Assembly (NCBI GenBank): GCA_910585895.1 | Contig: CAJUHY010000052.1 | Span: 1-18,943 of the forward strand | DNA: 18,943 nt | Direction of reading: 5' to 3' | DNA from: an uncultured Lachnospiraceae bacterium | GTDB taxonomy: Bacteria; Bacillota; Clostridia; Lachnospirales; Lachnospiraceae | Translations under genes and position numbers: made by a program | In this document: positions 14,425 through 18,943 of the stretch, piece after piece | Layout: each line of letters begins with the position of its first letter | Position numbering within the stretch: the stretch's first letter is position 1 | Notes under the pieces: model-generated | Database searches by the model: none | What the model was told of the DNA's origin: nothing | What the model saw: the letters and a program-made list of their open reading frames with translations, nothing else

Positions 14425-15105
14425 ATGAATACATGGATTAAAGAACAGCTGGAAATACAAAGAGAAGCTGATTTTCAGAAATTTACATGCAAATTACTGC
14501 CCGGAGTAGAACATATTCTGGGTGTACGTCTGCCCGCTCTGCGGAAAATGGCAAAACAGCTTGCCAAAGGAAACTGGCAGACATACCTGCAGACAGCCTG
14601 TGATGACAGTTATGAAGAAATCATGCTGCAGGGCATGGTTCTTGGCTATGCCAAAGGGAATCTGCAGGAAAAAGAACCTTTTTTGCGGGCATTCCTTCCT
14701 AAAATTGACAACTGGTCTGTCTGTGACAGCGCCTGTTCCACACTCAAGCTGGCAAAAACACAGCCCGAAGAATTTTGGGATTTCCTGGCGGAATATCTGC
14801 ACAGCCCCCGGGAATACGAAGTTCGTTTCGTACTGGTGCAGATGCTGGATTACTATGTAAATGAAGATTGTCTTGAGCGGGTGCTGGAAGCTGTAGACCG
14901 CGTAGATTTAAAATGCTATTATGTACAGATGGCCCAGGCATGGGCAATCTCCATCTGTTACCGTGATTTCCCGGAGAGGACGCTGCCTTTCCTAATGGAA
15001 AATCATCTGGATGACTTCACACACAATAAGGCTTTGCAAAAGATTACGGAATCCTTAAAGGTGCCGAAAGAAGAGAAAACATATATACGGACATTGAAAC
15101 GATAG
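14425..15105 (+). CDS. DNA alkylation repair protein, AlkD-type HEAT-repeat glycosylase
   Basis: A 226-residue all-helical protein of the AlkD family, which removes bulky or charged alkylated bases (N3-/N7-alkylpurines) by base excision. Visible family features are GVRLPALRKMAKQLAKGNW near 33-51, YEEIMLQGMVLGYAKG, and IDNWSVCDSACSTLK around 94-107. Trp 97 and Asp 101 in that stretch have the same spacing as the Trp109/Asp113 pair used by Bacillus cereus AlkD. The C-terminal FTHNKALQKITES is also typical. The start at ATG 14425 follows AAAGGA by about 10 nt and lies well downstream of a consensus promoter; earlier in-frame starts fall in the promoter itself. It is monocistronic. The substrate range cannot be predicted. 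Confidence 0.9.
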   Translation: MNTWIKEQLEIQREADFQKFTCKLLPGVEHILGVRLPALRKMAKQLAKGNWQTYLQTACDDSYEEIMLQGMVLGYAKGNLQEKEPFLRAFLPKIDNWSVCDSACSTLKLAKTQPEEFWDFLAEYLHSPREYEVRFVLVQMLDYYVNEDCLERVLEAVDRVDLKCYYVQMAQAWAISICYRDFPERTLPFLMENHLDDFTHNKALQKITESLKVPKEEKTYIRTLKR

Positions 15106-15177
15106 CTATGTTTCCAGAAAGTCGGTGACGATATTTTTATGTGAAACAATGAATGGGGAAGGTCAGGTGTTTTGTGT

Positions 15178-15183
15178 TATAAT
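15178..15183 (+). promoter_or_regulatory. Possible extended -10 promoter
   Basis: TGt TATAAT with no good -35 box. It lies between the two leader repeats, about 210 nt before the 63-residue gene. Confidence 0.3.
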
Positions 15184-15320
15184 CTTATAAAAGCAATCTC
15201 TGCCTTTTAAATTAAGGACATGGAATTGTATCGGTCTGGTGGCTTATTTTTCTAATTCCTGGCTACCGTGTGAAAAGTAACCGGAGGTCAGATTGAACCA
15301 ATTTCTGGTAAGAGTAAAAC

Positions 15321-15349
15321 TTTACACATTAATGATAGATTGCTATAAT
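15321..15349 (+). promoter_or_regulatory. Strong promoter of the 63-residue gene
   Basis: -35 TTTACA (15321-15326), 17-bp spacer, extended -10 TGc TATAAT (15344-15349). It ends 45 nt before the gene's ATG. Confidence 0.8.
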
Positions 15350-15394
15350 TAAAAAAGATACAAATAACCATTTTTCCAGAAAGTAGGTGATGAT

Positions 15395-15586
15395 ATGCCA
15401 AACAACGCAGAAATTATAGAACGTGCTTTAAACGATTTTCAAAGGGTGCAAGCCCATATGCTTACTGCAAAAAAGGAAAATGCCACCGAAACATACGCAG
15501 GACTGAAAGATGACTATACATCATTAAAAGTTCTTTTGACAAGCTTAGGCGTAAACCTTACGGAAATTGATAAAATTAAGGAATAA
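15395..15586 (+). CDS. Small orphan protein, 63 residues
   Basis: I do not recognise a characterised family. The protein is charged and helical, with no signal peptide, membrane helix or Cys. Residues about 5-45 could form a helical hairpin or coiled coil (ERALNDFQRVQAHMLTAKKE), and the C-terminus SLKVLLTSLGVNLTEIDKIKE is compact and conserved-looking. A near-consensus promoter with extended -10 stands 45 nt upstream, AGGTGAT lies about 5-8 nt before the ATG, and a hairpin follows the stop, so this is very probably a real, well-expressed single-gene unit. Its leader is duplicated 262 bp upstream. Confidence 0.7.
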   Translation: MPNNAEIIERALNDFQRVQAHMLTAKKENATETYAGLKDDYTSLKVLLTSLGVNLTEIDKIKE

Positions 15587-15611
15587 CTATGCCATACTGG
15601 ACTACCTCCAA

Positions 15612-15640
15612 AAGAGCAGCCATCAACGAGGGCTGCTCTT
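15612..15640. terminator. Hairpin terminator after the 63-residue gene
   Basis: AAGAGCAGCC (15612-15621) pairs perfectly with 15631-15640 around a 9-nt loop. A weak T-rich stretch follows on the plus strand, and TTTT follows on the minus strand, so it may also stop minus-strand transcripts. The rest of 15641-15853 is AT-rich with no gene seen. Confidence 0.65.
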
Positions 15641-15853
15641 GAATAATTTCATTGTAAACTTAAATTTCCTGTATTCTCTCTTCCTAGGTATCTGAATTCA
15701 TTAGATCACAAATTAAAAAACTATGCTCAGAATAATCATAATACTTATAATATAAGGAATAGCAGGCCTTATAAAATTGTCATAAATTGCTTATTCCATT
15801 GTCAATTTAGCAATTCTCCTTTGTGATGTAAAAATAAGATTAGAGGATTTTAC

Positions 15854-16135
15854 TTACATATTGTTTCTCTTTCCCAAATAATCTGCCATTGCAAAAAATG
15901 CTGTCGTTTTACTGTAATTAGCAGATATTGCTGCATACTGTGCAGCTTCCAATGTATTTTGTTCCGACCTCTGCTGCGACTCTAAGTTCTTTTGCAGTAC
16001 AGACAGCATCTCTTTCGTTTGCCCGACCGTCCTTTCTGTATTTGCCTCCACCTGACGCGTTAAAAAAATTAGTTCTTCATTCTGTTCAATAATCATATCT
16101 AATATACTTTCTATCCTTTTGATTCCGTTTTCCAT
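15854..16135 (-). CDS. Coiled-coil protein, 93 residues; possible C-terminal half of a split gene
   Basis: A helical, Glu/Gln-rich protein with heptad-like spacing (IKRIESILDMIIEQNEEL, VEANTERTVGQTKEML) ending in AAQYAAISANYSKTTAFFAMADYLGK. It begins 4 nt after the stop of the preceding 180-residue gene, in the +1 frame, with no good ribosome site, so expression would depend on coupling. From recall, Clostridia encode longer orphan proteins in which a two-helix membrane region, a coiled coil, a Tyr-rich stretch and this kind of ANT...AAQYA..A tail occur in one chain. I therefore suspect this is the tail of such a protein. Function unknown. Confidence 0.6.
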   Translation of the reverse strand: MENGIKRIESILDMIIEQNEELIFLTRQVEANTERTVGQTKEMLSVLQKNLESQQRSEQNTLEAAQYAAISANYSKTTAFFAMADYLGKRNNM

Positions 16136-16139
16136 ATGT

Positions 16140-16682
16140 TCATGAATGAGCGTATGCTTCTTGCAACAATGTCTTAACCTTTTCCAATTCTGCTTTTAAA
16201 TGTTGTTCCGTTGGCAGGTTTCCTGTCATATTTTTTTGTTGGATTTCCATCTTCTCCTTAACAATACCAGGAACAACGTTCGTCAACCGTTCCATCTCCT
16301 GCTGATTATGTTGTTCAACTTCTCTTACTGCATTTCTGTAGTCCCTGTATTCCGAAAAATGCAGCCAGCCGAACATAATAAAACATATTACTCCAACTAC
16401 CATACAAAACTTGTCCAACAACGGAATCCCTAACCATTTAAAAAAGAATCCTCCAAAAATCAAAAATACCCCACATCCCAACATAAACAAAAAAGTTTTT
16501 TCTGGTTGTTCCGGTCTTTGCCAATAATTTTCCTTTTTTTCCTTTTCAATTTGATTCTGAAGATTTTGAACAATTGTATTTTTTAGTGAAATATGTCTTC
16601 TTAGTTTCTTTTCTATCTGGTATTTCACAACTTCTAAATCCCTCAGATCATGCAGGTAAACAAACAATGCGTTTCTATCCAT
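16140..16682 (-). CDS. Two-helix membrane coiled-coil protein, 180 residues; possible N-terminal half of a split gene
   Basis: The protein starts MDRNALFVYLHDLRDLEVVKY, then has a basic coiled coil (about 22-60), two transmembrane helices (about 64-84 and 91-109; FLFMLGCGVFLIFGGFFF, FCMVVGVICFIMFGWL), and a second coiled coil to the end (HNQQEMERL...LKAELEKVKTLLQEAY). I start it at ATG 16682, which has AAGGA 6 nt upstream; the frame is open to TTG 16742, whose ribosome site is too close. It sits 88 nt downstream of the large lectin gene on the same strand and 4 nt before the 93-residue gene. No known domain is recognised. Confidence 0.65.
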   Translation of the reverse strand: MDRNALFVYLHDLRDLEVVKYQIEKKLRRHISLKNTIVQNLQNQIEKEKKENYWQRPEQPEKTFLFMLGCGVFLIFGGFFFKWLGIPLLDKFCMVVGVICFIMFGWLHFSEYRDYRNAVREVEQHNQQEMERLTNVVPGIVKEKMEIQQKNMTGNLPTEQHLKAELEKVKTLLQEAYAHS

Positions 16683-16770
16683 TTTGTATCCTTCTGTAAT
16701 GAAATCTAAGAAGGCATTAAGCGGCATTTCCATACCATTCAATGCCTTCTGTCGTGTTCTGTTTCCTTGT

Positions 16771-18943
16771 CTATCTTATTTTATTCTTTTTGCCCAGTCC
16801 CTTCTGGCAAAGCAGCTTCTGATATACTGCCTTCTTATCCTTGGGGACCCGGACAAACGTCTTTTCAGGAATGCCTTTGAAAGCTTTTCTGTTCACTCCT
16901 TTTGCATTCAGCTTTCGGGATTTAATGTCAAGTTTCTTTAATTTCTTGCACCCGGAAAATGCTTTGGATCCTATCTTTGCCACCTTCGCGGGAATCATCA
17001 CGCTTGTCAGCTTCGTGCAATTGCTGAATGCACTGGCGCCGATTGCTGTTACGTTTTTCCCCACCGTTACTGAGGTAAGATTTCTGCACCCGGAGAATGC
17101 TTTCGTGCCGATTGCTGTTACATTGTCACCAATAACAACCTTCTTGAGTCTTCGGTTATTTTTAAATGCACACTTAGAAATGGAAGTCACCTTGCATACC
17201 GTGCCATCCTCCGTTTTTATTGTGGCAGGGATTTTGACTACCGTGGCTTTGGGATTTGCATTTTCCACATATTCCACGCAAATCACATTTCCATCCATGG
17301 AAATAACTTCGTATTCATCGCCGCTCCCGGCAGCTTCCGCTACATCGCCAACCTCCAGGTAGCTTGATTCTTCTTCATCTGTATCCGGTATTTCTTCTTT
17401 GTCTGAATCTTTCTCATTATCATCCGAATCAACGTCATCCTTATCTGAATTTTTCTTGTCCTCTGTATCTGTGTTGTTTTTATCCGGGTTATTTTCATCG
17501 TTCGGGTTATCTTTATTATCCAGGTTATCCTTGTCGTCTGGATGGGTGTCTCCTGTCTGTCCTGTCGCAGGAATCACCTCTGTTTTCGTCTCTCCACAGG
17601 AAGTACAGATATATGTAAGTATTCCGTCTGTTGTTGCCGTAGGGTTCAAGGTCACTTTTCCTGTATCCCAGGTATGTTCCTTTTCAGCAGCATCGGATTC
17701 TACCTGAACCTCTATGGACTGGCTCAAGCCATAATAGTAAATCGTTACGTTTTGCACACCGCTTTTACTGGAATCAAATCCTCTGACGGTATAGTCCGTA
17801 ACCTTTCTCTTGGATCCATCTGAAAACTCTGCCTCAACTACAATACTATTTTTATCAAACCTATCCCCTGCCTTATAAGTCGTATCTATCGGGGCGCTCA
17901 CCTGCAGTGAACTAGCCACAGACTCCATCACAAATGCATTCACACCGGAAGACAGCACCATGTAATCATTCCATGTCCCATCTGTATACATACCGATATA
18001 ATTCTCTTTTGCATAGTCACCATAAGGGTCCCTTATCTGGCATGTCCCATGGTTATGGTAATTCGGCTCTCCCTCCCGCCAATTTGAATAATTAAATTCT
18101 TCTCCGCTGGCAATTGCCCATCTGAAGTTCTGCTCATCCTTGCGTATGCCTCCGATGTATGCAGCCGCCCCATATTTTTCTACCAATTTGGCGACTTCCC
18201 TGTTCTCCGCCTCGCTTGTAATTGCCGCTAGATAACTGTTTCTTCCCTGGCAGTAATCCCTCGCCTGCACCCAATTGACATTCTGCTTTTCTACCAACTG
18301 GTATAAATGCCCCTCAAATACAGCGGATTGTTCGGCAGAAGTTCTATAATCGTAGCCAACCGCTATGGTGATGCATTTATCATTTACGGAACCAGAATAA
18401 CTTGAAACTGGAGATTTTACGCTTGCATATACTTTATAAATCCCTTTTGTGTCTGCACTGAAATCATAGGTGTTTGTTTTGCCCAGATTTATGGTGTTTG
18501 TTTTGCCATCCGGGGATATGACATGCAGTTTGTAATCTACGCCATACCAGGCATCACCGACTGTTATTTTTGTTTTTTCTCCAATATCTATGCTTGCACT
18601 TTCTGAATATATGTTGTAGCTGATTTTATCACGCCCGCCATCTAATTTATATATTGCAAAATTCTGGGCAGATGAGCCATTCGGCGTCCATAACTGTATA
18701 GGCGTCCCATCATTTACTGAACCCGAAAGAACATCCATAATCCTCGTTGCACAGGCAGACTTCAACTCATATCCATTCCCATTATCAGTAACAAACCACC
18801 GTTGAGGCAAATCTTTATTCTCATGCCAGACACCTATAGGTGTTCCGTCACAATCCCCGCCACCCGCAACGTCTAAATAATAATTATTATAACACCACTT
18901 TACAACTTTTTGAAAAATAAAATAACGCACAAGGCACTTTCTA
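16771..18943 (-). CDS. Large secreted lectin-like surface protein, 5' end outside the window
   Basis: The reading frame is open to the right edge, so the N-terminus and any signal peptide are missing. Counting from the GTG at 18930, the visible domains are as follows. About 12-95: ricin-type beta-trefoil repeats with QRW, QLW and QNF. About 100-195: a beta-rich region. About 203-336: C-type lectin fold with EPN at 288-290 and WND at 320-322, the Ca2+/sugar motifs. About 342-412: bacterial Ig-like domain. About 418-457: HTWDTGKVT..CTSCGETKT repeat of clostridial surface proteins. 460-522: Asp/Asn/Lys-rich linker. About 582-690: BspA-type LRR_5 repeats (AFSGCRNLTSVTVGKNVTAIG). No LPXTG or membrane anchor is seen at the C-terminus (KKNKIR). 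It is probably a glycan-binding adhesin. Confidence 0.88.
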   Translation of the reverse strand, partial: RKCLVRYFIFQKVVKWCYNNYYLDVAGGGDCDGTPIGVWHENKDLPQRWFVTDNGNGYELKSACATRIMDVLSGSVNDGTPIQLWTPNGSSAQNFAIYKLDGGRDKISYNIYSESASIDIGEKTKITVGDAWYGVDYKLHVISPDGKTNTINLGKTNTYDFSADTKGIYKVYASVKSPVSSYSGSVNDKCITIAVGYDYRTSAEQSAVFEGHLYQLVEKQNVNWVQARDYCQGRNSYLAAITSEAENREVAKLVEKYGAAAYIGGIRKDEQNFRWAIASGEEFNYSNWREGEPNYHNHGTCQIRDPYGDYAKENYIGMYTDGTWNDYMVLSSGVNAFVMESVASSLQVSAPIDTTYKAGDRFDKNSIVVEAEFSDGSKRKVTDYTVRGFDSSKSGVQNVTIYYYGLSQSIEVQVESDAAEKEHTWDTGKVTLNPTATTDGILTYICTSCGETKTEVIPATGQTGDTHPDDKDNLDNKDNPNDENNPDKNNTDTEDKKNSDKDDVDSDDNEKDSDKEEIPDTDEEESSYLEVGDVAEAAGSGDEYEVISMDGNVICVEYVENANPKATVVKIPATIKTEDGTVCKVTSISKCAFKNNRRLKKVVIGDNVTAIGTKAFSGCRNLTSVTVGKNVTAIGASAFSNCTKLTSVMIPAKVAKIGSKAFSGCKKLKKLDIKSRKLNAKGVNRKAFKGIPEKTFVRVPKDKKAVYQKLLCQKGLGKKNKIR
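17365..17553 (-). repeat. Low-complexity Asp/Asn/Lys-encoding tract
   Basis: About 63 codons made almost wholly of Asp, Asn, Lys, Glu and Ser, joining the Ig-like and LRR parts of the lectin. GAT/AAC/AAG codon runs make it a likely place for length change. Confidence 0.7.

Larger units (their letters stand above)
15111..15396 (+). repeat. Duplicated 24-bp leader/ribosome-site repeat
   Basis: 15111-15134 and 15373-15396 match at 22 of 24 positions (TTTCCAGAAAGT-GGTGA-GATAT). The second copy is the ribosome-binding region of the 63-residue gene. The first lies just after the AlkD-type gene and leads into ATG TGA, so it starts nothing now. Confidence 0.65.

Noticed and set aside
17365..17553. 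Low-complexity tract as a non-coding repeat
   Set aside because: It is in frame within the lectin and encodes a normal Asp/Asn-rich linker.

Overview
The window looks like a chromosomal stretch from a Gram-positive Clostridia genome, most likely Lachnospiraceae-like. This rests on AGGAGG-type ribosome binding sites, canonical TTGACA/TATAAT promoters, TTG starts, and protein families typical of that group (DUF4190, DUF975, DUF2752, a YdjI/YdjG/YdjH-type set, an ApgM-like homoserine kinase candidate, BspA-type leucine-rich repeats). No rRNA, tRNA, CRISPR array, transposase or integrase was seen. Most of the window is ordinary core genome; the unusual material sits at the two ends and in a few intergenic gaps.

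Layout, left to right. Positions 1-485 (minus) hold a decayed secreted glycoside hydrolase: an intact signal peptide, then a run of small palindromes, then a short GH43-like fragment in another frame. Positions 613-3880 (minus) carry tex and a glycosyltransferase 2/GtrA fusion. A back-to-back promoter pair separates tex from a plus-strand DUF4190 membrane protein (4013-4435), which is followed by a bidirectional terminator. At 4575-5956 (minus) a HExxH putative metalloprotease and a DUF975 membrane protein are tightly coupled. The 343-nt gap at 5957-6299 holds a ~160-bp element made of nested perfect palindromes, plus a strong promoter for a DUF2752 membrane protein (6300-6758).

Positions 6740-9698 (minus) form a threonine-branch operon: ACT-domain regulator, homoserine dehydrogenase, and an ApgM-family protein that probably acts as homoserine kinase. 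An intercistronic RNA hairpin and a duplicated 3' end of hom lie between the last two. Positions 9869-13100 (minus) encode an SPFH protein with three zinc ribbons, a zinc-ribbon membrane protein and a TPM-domain protein; this resembles Bacillus subtilis YdjI-YdjG-YdjH without an adjacent pspA. prfB (13166-14282, minus) is read through a programmed +1 frameshift at an in-frame UAA rather than the usual UGA. An AlkD-type DNA glycosylase (14425-15105) diverges from it.

The right end (15106-18943) is more accessory in character. It has a 63-residue orphan with its own strong promoter and a duplicated leader, two small minus-strand coiled-coil genes that look like halves of one ancestral protein, and a large secreted lectin (ricin-type, C-type lectin, Ig-like, Asp/Asn-rich linker, LRR_5) that runs off the right edge.
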